NCBI RefSeq assembly: GCF_012328925.1
Contig: NZ_JAAXLS010000009.1
Coordinates: 1-64,000, forward strand
Direction of reading: 5' to 3'
DNA length: 64,000 nt
DNA from: Amycolatopsis acididurans
Lineage (GTDB): Bacteria; Actinomycetota; Actinomycetes; Mycobacteriales; Pseudonocardiaceae
The notes beneath the pieces were generated by a model. That model searched no databases. It saw nothing but the letters and a program-made list of their open reading frames with translations, and was not told the origin of the DNA. Shown here piece by piece: positions 32,896 through 41,703 of the stretch. The stretch's first letter is position 1. The number at the start of each line of letters is the position of its first letter. Made by a program: the position numbers and the translations under genes.

Positions 32896-33642
32896 CTACT
32901 TCAGACTTGCGAGCCAGGCATCCACACCGGGCCCGAGTACCTCGGCCTCCGGCGGGGCGACCAGTGCGCCTTTCGACAGCGCTTCGAGCGGCGGGGCGAT
33001 GGTCTGGACCGTCCTGCCGTCGCCGAGTGCCGCCTGCCTCCGGGCGGTCAGCTCGGGAAGGCGGATCCGCTCGGGTCCGGTGATCACCACGGTGCTTCCG
33101 CCCGACGGTTGCATCGCCTCATGGACGAGCACGTCGGCCACGGTGTCGGCGGCGATGGGCTGCACCAGCCAGTCCTGCACCTCGATCCGGTCGTCGTGGA
33201 AGGTCACGGCCGCGGGGTTGGCCGAGAACTCGAACCACTGTGTGCTCTTGACGATCGTCGCGTCGAGACCACTGTCCCGGACGATCTTCTCCTGCTCGCG
33301 TTTGGCCACGTAGTAAGGGAAATCGTCGAAAGCAGGATTCTCCACCCCACTGATCGAGAGGAACACGAGCCGGTTCACGTGCTGCACGGCACACGCCTTC
33401 GTCACGTTGCGGGTCGCCGCCGTCAGTGCCTCGCCCCAGTCCATCGAATCGCCGGACGGGAACGCGTTCGACGCGTCGATCACCGCATCGGCGCCCTTCA
33501 CTGCGGCCGCGAGGCCGTCGCCGCTGACCAGGTCGACGCCGTTCGACCGGGACACCTCGACGATGTCGGCGCCCTTCGCCTTGAGACGCCGCACGACTTT
33601 CGAGCCGGCGGTGCCGGTGGCACCCATGACTGCGACTTTCAT
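32896..33642 (-). CDS. NmrA/SDR-like NAD(P)-binding protein
   Basis: A 248-residue atypical short-chain dehydrogenase. The Rossmann motif VMGATGTAGSKVVRRLKAKG, ADAVIDASNAF and LVFLSISGVENPAF with YYVAKREQEKI place it in the NmrA/NAD(P)-dependent epimerase-like group (redox-sensing or quinone-reductase-like). ATG 33642 begins MKVAVMGATG. It stands alone and is convergent with the MFS gene. Confidence 0.83.
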   Translation of the reverse strand: MKVAVMGATGTAGSKVVRRLKAKGADIVEVSRSNGVDLVSGDGLAAAVKGADAVIDASNAFPSGDSMDWGEALTAATRNVTKACAVQHVNRLVFLSISGVENPAFDDFPYYVAKREQEKIVRDSGLDATIVKSTQWFEFSANPAAVTFHDDRIEVQDWLVQPIAADTVADVLVHEAMQPSGGSTVVITGPERIRLPELTARRQAALGDGRTVQTIAPPLEALSKGALVAPPEAEVLGPGVDAWLASLK

Positions 33643-33902
33643 TGGTGGCTCCCTTCGGGACGGCCGCCGACAGCAGACGCCGAATTCGGTGGGCCCGCGA
33701 ACTCTTCCACGCAACCTCGACCGTACCCATCCTGAATCGCCCGGGCCGGCCGCGGCGCCCGGCGAGCTGGGAGCCGGCACCGTTCGCTTTGGGTTCTTTC
33801 GTCCGGAATCCACCGGGTTGACTTCGTGTTTCCTCGCGATTTCTTATTGTGTTCACGTTGGAGAGCTGTGTGAGGCCTTGGCTTCACGGTAGGAAGGCCG
33901 TC

Positions 33903-35159
33903 ATGTCAACTTCTCGCAGGACGTTTCTCGCCGGTGCCGCGAGCGTGACGGTGGCGCCGTCACTGGCCGGCCGGGCGTGGGGCGCACCGGCGTCGGCGTT
34001 GCCCTCACCCGCGCAGTCCGGCATCGATCACGTCGTGGTCGTGATGATGGAGAACCGGTCGTTCGACCATTTCCTGGGTTGGCTGCCCGGCGCCGACGGC
34101 CGCCAGGCGGGGCTGGTGTACCAGGATCGCTATGGCGTGTCGCACCCGACGTATCACCTCACCGACTACCAGGGCTGCGCGCATCCGGACCCCGATCACT
34201 CCTTCGACGGGGCGCGGATCGAGTACAACGACGGCGCCTGCGACGGCTGGCTGCGGGCCGGCTCGAACGACGAGTTCGCGATCGGTTACTACACCGCGGA
34301 CGATCTCGCGTTCTACGGGCACGCGGCGCCTTACTGGACTACCTGCGACCGCTACTTCTCGGCGTTTCTGGGCCCGACCTACCCCAACCGCTTCTACCAG
34401 CACTGCGCGCAAACCGACCGGATCGACGACACCACGACGATCTCGACGCTGCCGACGATCTGGGACCGGCTCGCCGACGCCGGCCTGCGCGGCCGGTACT
34501 ACTACAACGACACGCCCTTCACCGCGCTGTGGGGCAGCAAGTACCTGTCCATCAGCGCACCCTTCAGCGCGTTCCTGACCGACTGCGCCACCGGCAACCT
34601 GCCCGAACTCTCCTTTGTGGACCCGAAGTTCCTCGACGAGGACACCGGCACCTCCGCCGATGACCATCCGCACGCCGATATCCGCGCCGGGCAGTCGTTT
34701 CTGAACCAGGTCTACGAAGCCGTCACCTCCGGTCCCGCCTGGGGCCGCACGCTGCTGGTGATCAACTATGACGAGTGGGGCGGCTTCTTCGACCACGTCG
34801 CCCCGCAGACCGCGCCCGATGTGAACCCGGACTGGACGTTGCGCGGGTTCCGCACTCCGTGCCTGGTCGTCTCGCCACGCGCACGACGCGGGAAGGTGGC
34901 CCACGGCGTCTACGACCACACCTCGATCCTCAAGGCGGTGGAGTGGCGCTGGAACCTGCCACCGCTGACTCCCCGCGACAGCGCGGCGAACAACATCGCC
35001 GAAGTCCTGGACTTCAGCAGCCCCGCCGACCTCACGGCCCCACGCTGGAACGTGCCGCAGATCGTAGGATCCCCGTGCGCGGCCGGCGCCACCGCCGACT
35101 ACGAAAAGTGGTACGCCCTTCGCGACCTCGCCCTGCAGGAAGGATGGACGCTCCCATGA
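33903..35159 (+). CDS. Secreted phosphoesterase (phospholipase C/acid phosphatase family), Tat signal
   Basis: A 418-residue protein with a twin-arginine signal (TSRRTFLAGAASVTVAPSLA) and cleavage likely near AWGAP. The phosphoesterase (PF04185-type) motif is DHVVVVMMENRSFDHFLGWL. Later motifs are FLGPTYPNRFYQHCA, LLVINYDEWGGFFDHVAP and GVYDHTSILKAVE. It would hydrolyse phosphodiesters or phospholipids outside the cell. ATG 33903 follows AGGAAGG. One GTTCACG unit at 33851 hints at a PHO box. It is coupled by a 4-bp overlap to a second phosphoesterase and lies near the pst genes, so phosphate scavenging is likely. Confidence 0.88.
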   Translation: MSTSRRTFLAGAASVTVAPSLAGRAWGAPASALPSPAQSGIDHVVVVMMENRSFDHFLGWLPGADGRQAGLVYQDRYGVSHPTYHLTDYQGCAHPDPDHSFDGARIEYNDGACDGWLRAGSNDEFAIGYYTADDLAFYGHAAPYWTTCDRYFSAFLGPTYPNRFYQHCAQTDRIDDTTTISTLPTIWDRLADAGLRGRYYYNDTPFTALWGSKYLSISAPFSAFLTDCATGNLPELSFVDPKFLDEDTGTSADDHPHADIRAGQSFLNQVYEAVTSGPAWGRTLLVINYDEWGGFFDHVAPQTAPDVNPDWTLRGFRTPCLVVSPRARRGKVAHGVYDHTSILKAVEWRWNLPPLTPRDSAANNIAEVLDFSSPADLTAPRWNVPQIVGSPCAAGATADYEKWYALRDLALQEGWTLP

Positions 35160-36292
35160 CCCGCACCTCCTATCGCCGGCTCGGCGCCGCCGTCGCGGCC
35201 GCGACCACGGCGGCGCTCGTCCCTCTCGTCACCTCAGCCACGCCCGAACGCGCCGAGGCAGCGTCGAACTACCTGCCGCCGGTCGGTCATGTCTTCGTGA
35301 TCAACCTGGAGAACAAGGGCTACGACGAGACGTGGGGTGCGGCCTCGCAGGCCCCCTACCTGAGCCAGACCCTGCGGTCGGAGGGTGCCCTGCTCACCCA
35401 GTACTACGGCACCGCGCACAACAGCCTGGGCAACTACATCGCGCAGATCTCGGGTCAGGGCCCCAACGTCACGACCCAGGGTGACTGCCAGACCTACAGC
35501 GACTTCCAGCAGGCCGGCACCGCCGCGCCCGGGCAGGCCGTCGGCCAGGGCTGTGTGTACCCCGCCGCCCTGCCCACGCTGCCCGGGCAGCTGGCGGGAT
35601 CCGGGCACACCTGGCGCGGATACATGGAGGACATGGGAAACGATCCGGCACGCGAGGCGGCCGTGTGCGGCCATCCGCCCGTCGGCGCGGTGGACAACAC
35701 GCAGAAAGCCGAAGTGGGCGACCAGTACGCCACCCGGCACGATCCCTTCGTCTACTTCCACTCCGTCATCGACGGTCCCGCCTGTGACAACGTGGGCGCC
35801 CTGCCACGATTGCAGCAGGACCTCACCTCGGCGGCCACCACACCGGCGCTGTCCTACATCACGCCCGACCTCTGCCACGACGGCCACGACGCGCCCTGCG
35901 TCGACGGCCAACCGGGCGGACTGACCTCCGCCGACGCCTGGCTGCGGCAGTGGGTTCCGATCATCACGTCCTCACCGGCGTTCACCAAGGACGGAATGCT
36001 GGTGATCACATTCGACGAATCCGACGGCCCGCAACAGGACTCCAGCGCCTGCTGCGGCGAAGGCCCGGGACCGAACACACCGGCACCCGGAATCACCGGC
36101 CTCGGTGGCGGTCGGGTCGGCGCCCTCGTGCTGTCCCCCTTCACCAAGCCCGGCACCGTCAGCACCACGCCCTACAACCACTACTCGCTGCTCGCCAGCG
36201 TCGAAGACCTCTTCCGGCTGCCCTACCTCGGCTACGCCGGGCAACCGGGACTCACCCGCTTCGGCACCGACATCTACACCGCCAGGACGTAG
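35156..36292 (+). CDS. Secreted phosphoesterase-family protein, Sec signal
   Basis: A 378-residue protein. The N-terminal signal peptide (RRLGAAVAAATTAALVPLVT) has a probable cleavage after AEA. The phosphoesterase-family pattern appears as GHVFVINLENKGYDETWG, LPGQLAGSGHTWRGYMEDMG, PALSYITPDLCHDGHDAPC, MLVITFDESDG and NHYSLLASVEDLF. It is diverged from its upstream neighbour but of the same superfamily (acid phosphatase-like). ATG overlaps the previous stop (ATGA). Confidence 0.83.
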   Translation: MTRTSYRRLGAAVAAATTAALVPLVTSATPERAEAASNYLPPVGHVFVINLENKGYDETWGAASQAPYLSQTLRSEGALLTQYYGTAHNSLGNYIAQISGQGPNVTTQGDCQTYSDFQQAGTAAPGQAVGQGCVYPAALPTLPGQLAGSGHTWRGYMEDMGNDPAREAAVCGHPPVGAVDNTQKAEVGDQYATRHDPFVYFHSVIDGPACDNVGALPRLQQDLTSAATTPALSYITPDLCHDGHDAPCVDGQPGGLTSADAWLRQWVPIITSSPAFTKDGMLVITFDESDGPQQDSSACCGEGPGPNTPAPGITGLGGGRVGALVLSPFTKPGTVSTTPYNHYSLLASVEDLFRLPYLGYAGQPGLTRFGTDIYTART

Positions 36293-36347
36293 CACCGGCC
36301 GGCAGACGGCAAAACCTCGAGAAACAGGCCGAGCAGAGCCGGAATGA

Positions 36348-37124
36348 TCAGCCGAAGCGGCCGGAGATGTAGTCCTCGGTGGCCTTCTCGCCGGGGTTGG
36401 AGAAGATCTTCTCCGTGTCGTTGAGTTCGACGAGGCGGCCGGGCTGGCCGACTCCGGCGAGGTTGAAGAACGCCGTCTGGTCCGAGACCCGCGCCGCCTG
36501 CTGCATGTTGTGGGTCACGATGACGATCGTGTAGTCCTTCTTCAGCTCACCGATCAGGTCCTCGATGGCCAGGGTCGAGATCGGGTCCAGCGCCGAGCAC
36601 GGCTCGTCCATCAGCAGCACGTCCGGCCGCACCGCGATCGCCCGCGCGATGCACAGCCGCTGCTGCTGACCACCGGAGAGGCCACCGCCGGGCTTGCCGA
36701 GCCGGTCCTTGACCTCGTTCCACAGGTTCGCGCCCCGCAGCGCGCGCTCGGCGATGTCGTCGAGCTCCCGCTTGCTGCCGCCGCCCGCCAGCTTCAGCCC
36801 GGCCACCACGTTGTCGCGGATGGACATCGTGGGAAACGGGTTGGGCCGCTGGAACACCATGCCGATGGTCCGCCGCACCTGCACCGGGTCCACATTGGAC
36901 CCGTAAATGTTCTCGCCGTCCAGCAGCACTTCGCCGTCCACCCGCGCGCCGGGGATGACCTCGTGCATCCGGTTCAGGGTGCGCAGCACGGTGGACTTGC
37001 CGCATCCGGAGGGGCCGATGAACGCGGTGACGTTGCGCGGCGGCACCGACAAGGTCACGCTGTCGACAGCGTGGAACTTGCCGTAGTAGATGTCCAGATC
37101 CTTGACGTCGATTCGCTTAGCCAT
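36348..37124 (-). CDS. pstB: Phosphate ABC transporter ATPase PstB
   Basis: A 258-residue ABC ATPase with Walker [10 protein letters not shown] (37-45), signature [15 protein letters not shown], Walker [14 protein letters not shown] and the PstB C-terminus [13 protein letters not shown]. It energises PstSCA phosphate uptake. It is unusual in being transcribed away from pstS-pstC-pstA, where pstB normally ends the operon. A PHO-box-like repeat about 100 bp upstream faces this gene. Confidence 0.95.
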   Translation of the reverse strand: MAKRIDVKDLDIYYGKFHAVDSVTLSVPPRNVTAFIGPSGCGKSTVLRTLNRMHEVIPGARVDGEVLLDGENIYGSNVDPVQVRRTIGMVFQRPNPFPTMSIRDNVVAGLKLAGGGSKRELDDIAERALRGANLWNEVKDRLGKPGGGLSGGQQQRLCIARAIAVRPDVLLMDEPCSALDPISTLAIEDLIGELKKDYTIVIVTHNMQQAARVSDQTAFFNLAGVGQPGRLVELNDTEKIFSNPGEKATEDYISGRFG

Positions 37125-37221
37125 GACGCAGAGTGCTCACTTCTTCATTCGGGGTGCCGGGCGGCGACTGCTACCAAGTAAGAGTAGCGACTCATCGTGA
37201 GCGCCGGACTCCCCCTTGAAT

Positions 37222-37238
37222 CTGAACAAAATGTGAAC
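37222..37238 (-). promoter_or_regulatory. PHO-box-like direct repeat facing pstB
   Basis: On the minus strand, GTTCACATTTT is followed by GTTCAG, an 11-nt direct repeat like the PhoP boxes of actinobacteria. It lies about 100 bp before the pstB start. Confidence 0.6.
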
Positions 37239-37391
37239 AACCAAAAAAGGCAGCCCGGGAGATAATGGACACCATTTCTCCGCGCTGTGATGAATCGTGA
37301 ATCGGTAAAGGTAGCTGCTGTTACATAGCCAACACGGGCTACATTACCGTCTTTTTAACCATTAAGGAGACCATATTTACCCCTTTTCCTG

Positions 37392-37413
37392 TTTCACCTT
37401 TTGTTCACCTTCA
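37392..37413 (+). promoter_or_regulatory. PHO box before pstS
   Basis: TTTCACCTTTT and GTTCACCTTCA are tandem 11-nt units matching the actinobacterial PhoP repeat (GTTCACC plus 4 bases). The site lies 91 bp before the pstS GTG in an AT-rich 380-bp spacer; a TATTGT-like -10 follows at about 37431. Confidence 0.75.
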
Positions 37414-37503
37414 CTACGTCTTCCGTGCACTATTGTTGCTTAGCTTTTGGACGCGCGGCGGATCTGTCGCGAAGATTCAATCGTCCAGTTGGAGGATTTC
37501 CCC

Positions 37504-38616
37504 GTGAAGATCAAGCGGCACGGTGCCGCATTCGGCGTCGTGGCTGTAGGCGCACTGCTGCTCGCCGCGTGTGGTACCGACAACAACTCGGGTTCGTCCG
37601 GATCCGCGAACTCGAGCCAGCCGGCCAGCAGCATCAACTGCGCCGGCGGCACGCTGACCGCGGCGGGATCGACCGCGCAGTCGAACGCGATGTCCCAGTG
37701 GGTCAAGACTTACGAGAACAAGTGCAACGGCGCGACGGTCAACTACCAGGGCGGCGGCTCCGGTAAGGGTGTCCAGCAGTTCCAGCAGGGCACGATCGAC
37801 TTCGCGGGCTCGGACTTCCCGCTGTCGTCTTCCGACCAGCCTGCCGCCGACTCCCGGTGCAAGACCGGTCCCGCCATCGACCTGCCGATGGTGCCCGGCC
37901 CGATCGCCGTGGGTTACAACGTCCCGAACGTGACGCAGCCGCTGAACCTTTCGGCGAGCACCCTGGCCAAGATCTTCAGCGGCAAGATCACCAACTGGAA
38001 CGACCCGGCGATCGCCAAGGACAACCCGGGCGTCACGCTGCCCAACCTCGGCATCCAGACCTTCCACCGGTCCGACGGTTCGGGCACCAGCTACAACTTC
38101 AGCAACTACCTCGCCAACGAGGCCAAGGCCGACTTCCCCTTCCCCGCCAACAAGAACTGGCCGGCGCCGGGTGGTCAGGGCTCGAACGGCACCCAGGGCA
38201 TCGCCCAGGGCGTGAAGAGCACCCCGGGCGGTATCGGCTACATGGAGCTGTCGTTCGCGACGCAGAGCCAGATCCCGTACGCCAAGGTGGGCAACGCGGC
38301 GGGCAAGTTCGTCGAACTCACCACCGACAACGTGAAGAACTTCCTTGCCAAGGCCAAGGTGACCGGGTCCGGGCACGACCTGAAGCTCGACTTCGACTAC
38401 ACCAACGGTGACGCCGACGCCTACCCCAACCTGCTCGTGACCTACGAGATCGTGTGTGCCTCCGGCAACGACAGCGCGAAGCTGCCGCTGCTGAAGAGCT
38501 TCCTGTCCTACCTGGCCAGCCCGGACGGGCAGAGTCCGCTGGCCGGTCAGGGCTACGTCCCGCTGCCGACCGAGCTCGCGACCAAGATCACCGACTCGGT
38601 CAACTCGCTGAGCTGA
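37504..38616 (+). CDS. pstS: Phosphate-binding lipoprotein PstS
   Basis: A 370-residue solute-binding protein with a lipoprotein signal and lipobox LLLAAC (Cys23), then a Ser/Asn-rich linker. Phosphate-site segments include TAAGSTAQSNAMSQW, YQGGGSGKGVQQF, DFAGSDFPLS and FHRSDGSGTSYNFSNYL. It captures phosphate outside the membrane and delivers it to PstC/PstA. GTG 37504 follows GGAGGA. Two tandem PHO-box units lie upstream and a strong hairpin follows the stop. Confidence 0.95.
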   Translation: MKIKRHGAAFGVVAVGALLLAACGTDNNSGSSGSANSSQPASSINCAGGTLTAAGSTAQSNAMSQWVKTYENKCNGATVNYQGGGSGKGVQQFQQGTIDFAGSDFPLSSSDQPAADSRCKTGPAIDLPMVPGPIAVGYNVPNVTQPLNLSASTLAKIFSGKITNWNDPAIAKDNPGVTLPNLGIQTFHRSDGSGTSYNFSNYLANEAKADFPFPANKNWPAPGGQGSNGTQGIAQGVKSTPGGIGYMELSFATQSQIPYAKVGNAAGKFVELTTDNVKNFLAKAKVTGSGHDLKLDFDYTNGDADAYPNLLVTYEIVCASGNDSAKLPLLKSFLSYLASPDGQSPLAGQGYVPLPTELATKITDSVNSLS

Positions 38617-38623
38617 CCGGCGC

Positions 38624-38663
38624 CTGTTGCGGGCCCGGCGCGCCAGGCACGGGCCCGCAACAG
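38624..38663 (+). promoter_or_regulatory. 14-bp-stem hairpin between pstS and pstC
   Basis: CTGTTGCGGGCCCG (38624-38637) pairs perfectly with CGGGCCCGCAACAG (38650-38663) around a 12-nt loop. There is no T tract. It is placed to stabilise or separate the pstS transcript from pstCA, giving more PstS than permease, a pattern known for binding-protein operons. Confidence 0.75.
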
Positions 38664-38695
38664 ATTCCTCCCTTTCCGCGACCGAGGAGTTCATC

Positions 38696-39664
38696 ATCAC
38701 CACCGCGCGCGCCGGAGCAGGCGTCACGAAATCGCTCACCCATGGGCCGTCGCACCGGGGCGACCAGATCTTCCGCTGGGTGGTCCGCGCCGCGGGCCTG
38801 GTCATTCTGGTGCTCCTCGCCGCGATCGCGGTGTTCCTCTTCGTCGAGGCGATCCCCGCACTGACCTCGGACAAGGCGAACTTCTTCACGACGAAAGCCT
38901 GGGATCCCGATCAGAGCCAGGTATTCGGTATCGCGGCGCTGGCCTTCGGCAGCGTCGTCAGCTCCATCATCGCGCTCGTCATCGGCGTTCCGATCGCGGT
39001 GGCGGTCGCCCTCTACATCGCCCAGTACGCCTCCAAAGCCATCGCCCGGCCGCTCGGGTACGTCATCGACCTGCTCGCCGCGGTGCCCAGTGTGGTCTTC
39101 GGCCTGTGGGGCCTGCTCTGGCTCGTGCCGGACCTGATCCCGGTCGGCCAGTTCCTCAACACCTACCTCGGCTGGATCCCGATCTTCGCCTCGACCAACC
39201 AGACCTACGGCAAGTCGATGTTCGCGGCCGGGGTCGTGCTCGCGGTCATGATCCTGCCGATCGTGGCCGCCATTTCGCGTGAGGTGTTCGTCCAGACGCC
39301 CACCGAACACATCGAGGCCGCCTACGCGCTCGGAGCCACCCGGTGGGAGATGGTGCGGATGGCCGTGCTGCCCCACGGCCGCTCCGGCGTCATCAGCGCC
39401 ATCGTGCTCGGCTTCGGGCGCGCCGTCGGCGAGACCATCGCCATCGCGCTCGTGCTCTCCGCCAGCAACGTGATCAGCATCCACATCCTCGACCCCGCCG
39501 GCGCGACGATCGCCGCCAACATCGCCAACAAGTTCGGCGACGCGGGAGGAATCGGCCGCAGCGCGCTGATCGCCTCCGGTCTCGTGCTCTTCGCGATCAC
39601 GCTGATCGTCAACTTCGGCGCCCGCGCCGTCGTTCGCCGTTCCAGCAGGGAGAAGAAAGCGTGA
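38696..39664 (+). CDS. pstC: Phosphate ABC transporter permease PstC
   Basis: A permease of about 322 residues: first helix LVILVLLAAIAVFLFVEAIP, then the conserved VIDLLAAVPSVVFGLWGL and, near the C-terminal third, EAAYALGATRWEMVRMAVLP (the EAA loop that docks PstB). No ATG, GTG or TTG sits in a good position before the first helix. Behind GAGGAG (38684-38689) the frame offers ATC codons at 38693 and 38696, so a non-canonical ATC start is likely, giving an N-terminus ITTARAGAGVT. A TTG at 38627 inside the hairpin is the other option. The stop overlaps pstA (GTGA). Confidence 0.9.
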   Translation: MTTARAGAGVTKSLTHGPSHRGDQIFRWVVRAAGLVILVLLAAIAVFLFVEAIPALTSDKANFFTTKAWDPDQSQVFGIAALAFGSVVSSIIALVIGVPIAVAVALYIAQYASKAIARPLGYVIDLLAAVPSVVFGLWGLLWLVPDLIPVGQFLNTYLGWIPIFASTNQTYGKSMFAAGVVLAVMILPIVAAISREVFVQTPTEHIEAAYALGATRWEMVRMAVLPHGRSGVISAIVLGFGRAVGETIAIALVLSASNVISIHILDPAGATIAANIANKFGDAGGIGRSALIASGLVLFAITLIVNFGARAVVRRSSREKKA

Positions 39665-40713
39665 CCTCGGCATTGAACACTCCGCTGACCACGCCGGCAC
39701 TGCAGCGGCCGCGGCTGCCCCGGTACGCCCCCGGGCTCACCGCCGTCGGCGCCATCGGGCTGACGAGCCTGCTGTTCTCGCTGACCGCGCTCCACGGCTA
39801 CGCCGGGTTCGTCATCGTCGCCGCCGTCGTGTACGTCGCCGCCCTCACCGCGCTGTCCGCCGCGGTGGAAGGCAAGCGGCGCGCCAAAGACCGGCTGATG
39901 ACCAACATCCTGCTCGGCGCCGTCCTGTTCGCCCTCCTCGCGCTCGTCGGTGTCCTCGGCTACACCATCTACCGGGGCCTGCACCGGTTCGACCCGGTCT
40001 TCTTCGGCCATTCCATGCGTGCGGTGGCCGAACAGGATCCCGACGGCGGCGCCTATCACGCGATCATCGGCACGCTGGAGCAGGTCGGGATCGCCGCCGT
40101 CATCGCCACCCCGCTGGGCATCCTGGTCGCGATCTACCTCGTCGAGTACAGCACCGGCCGACTCGGCCGCGTCGTCAGCTTCCTGGTCGATGTGATGACC
40201 GGTCTGCCCTCCATCGTGGCCGGCCTGTTCATCCTGGCGCTCTGGGTGCTTCTGCTCGGCCAGGGATATTCCGGCTTCGCCGGCTCACTCGCCCTCGTCG
40301 TGCTCATGCTGCCCACCGTGATCCGCTCCACGGAGGAAATGCTCAAGCTGGTACCGGACAGCCTGCGTGAATCGTCCTACGCCCTCGGGGTGACGAAATG
40401 GATCACCGTGGTACGGATCGTGCTGCCGACGGCCACCGCGGGCATCGTGACCGGTGTGATGCTGGCGATTTCGCGTGTCGTCGGCGAAACGGCACCGGTG
40501 CTGCTCACGGTATTCGGGAGCCAGTCCATCAACTTCAACCCGTTCAACGGCGCCCAGGCGTCGCTGCCGCTGTTCGTGTTCACCGAAGCGGGACTGCCCA
40601 ACGACACCGCGATCGACCGCGCCTGGACCGGTGCGCTCACCCTGATTCTTGTCGTCCTGGTGCTCAACCTCGTCGCCCGTACGGTTGCCCGATTCGCCAG
40701 AGTTCGCAACTGA
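39661..40713 (+). CDS. pstA: Phosphate ABC transporter permease PstA
   Basis: A 350-residue permease. The N-terminal hydrophobic region is longer than usual (two extra helices before YTIYRGLHRFDPVFF). The core has VSFLVDVMTGLPSIVAGLFI and EEMLKLVPDSLRESSYALGV, the EAA-type loop. GTG 39661 overlaps the pstC stop by 4 bp. No pstB follows, unlike the usual pstSCAB order. Confidence 0.93.
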   Translation: MTSALNTPLTTPALQRPRLPRYAPGLTAVGAIGLTSLLFSLTALHGYAGFVIVAAVVYVAALTALSAAVEGKRRAKDRLMTNILLGAVLFALLALVGVLGYTIYRGLHRFDPVFFGHSMRAVAEQDPDGGAYHAIIGTLEQVGIAAVIATPLGILVAIYLVEYSTGRLGRVVSFLVDVMTGLPSIVAGLFILALWVLLLGQGYSGFAGSLALVVLMLPTVIRSTEEMLKLVPDSLRESSYALGVTKWITVVRIVLPTATAGIVTGVMLAISRVVGETAPVLLTVFGSQSINFNPFNGAQASLPLFVFTEAGLPNDTAIDRAWTGALTLILVVLVLNLVARTVARFARVRN

Positions 40714-40890
40714 TCGTCGCGAAAATCAATTTGTGCCAATATCGGACCAACGGTATCAAGCACATTTTCTCGGGTTGACCTGATAGCTGCGCTGAGCTGT
40801 ACTCGGGACAGTTCACATGCTGATTCCGTGCAACTCAGAGGAATTCGCTCCGATGACCCGAATCCTTTTTGGACACAGCCGGAGGCTGCT

Positions 40891-41646
40891 GTGATCCCGG
40901 CCGGACGAGCAGTGCTCTCACTGGCGGAGCTCACGGCGGTCACCGGGCGTCTGCGCAGTCTGAACGCGCCGAACGAAGGTGGCCCCGGTAGTCCGCTCTA
41001 CGATGTCGAGCAGGTGATCGCCACGCTTGAGGACCGGCACGTGTACAGCCTCCGCCGAATACGCAAAAGCGCATTCGATCTGTATGCCCGGCGGCGCGCG
41101 ATCGAATACCTGGCACTCGACGCGGGCCCGAACGCCTTCGAATACGCGGTACGGAAGATCGGCAAGGCCAGTGGAGACACGCGACTGGAAGGGCTCACCC
41201 TCTGGTACCGGTCCACTCTCGATTCGCTCGCACGAAAACTCCGTGACCGCAGGGCCCCCGCACCACGCTACGGGCGCCGCAGGACCGTCTACCCCACGAT
41301 CCGCGCCGGCCGCACGGTCATCAGCCGCGCGGGCATACTCGCCATCGGCAAAACCCTGACTCCGCTGAACGACCCGTGCGAGGGCCGGCCCCCGCTCTTC
41401 GACCGTCAACAGGTCGTCGCGGCACTGCGTGGCGAACCGTTGCCGCCCTCGGATACCGGCGGCCCGCAGCCCGGCGATCTCCTGACCGTCGACGAGATCG
41501 CGGCCGAAGCCGGCGTCACGCCCGAGGCGGTGCGCCGCCGGCTTCGCCGGCTCTCCGATCCACGCGCCGAGCCGGTCGTCGTCACCGGCATCGAACACCT
41601 GCGGCGCAGTGTGCTGGACCTGGTCACGCCGCAGGCGATCGGCTAG
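40891..41646 (+). CDS. Unknown protein with an internal duplication and HTH-like C-terminus
   Basis: A 251-residue protein of no recognised family. Two related segments occur: IPAGRAVLSLAELTAVTGRL followed by LNAPNEGG and PLYDVEQVIATLE (about 2-50), and IRAGRTVISRAGILAIGKTL followed by LNDPCEGR and PLFDRQQVVAALR (about 150-195). The C-terminus has an HTH-like LLTVDEIAAEAGVTPEAVRR. This could be a DNA-binding protein with repeated winged-helix-like units. GTG 40891 is chosen because GGAGG lies 5 bp before it; a GTG at 40828 is in frame. It lies alone between pstA and the P-type ATPase. Confidence 0.6.
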   Translation: MIPAGRAVLSLAELTAVTGRLRSLNAPNEGGPGSPLYDVEQVIATLEDRHVYSLRRIRKSAFDLYARRRAIEYLALDAGPNAFEYAVRKIGKASGDTRLEGLTLWYRSTLDSLARKLRDRRAPAPRYGRRRTVYPTIRAGRTVISRAGILAIGKTLTPLNDPCEGRPPLFDRQQVVAALRGEPLPPSDTGGPQPGDLLTVDEIAAEAGVTPEAVRRRLRRLSDPRAEPVVVTGIEHLRRSVLDLVTPQAIG

Positions 41647-41703
41647 CCGCACGAAGGACCAACGCCCCTAGGGCCGCTGCCCTGCCTGGCCGACGATCAG
41701 GCC

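Noticed and set aside
37222..37413. An origin-like AT-rich region
   Set aside because: The 380-bp AT-rich spacer has no DnaA-box cluster. It is explained by two divergent phosphate-regulated promoters.
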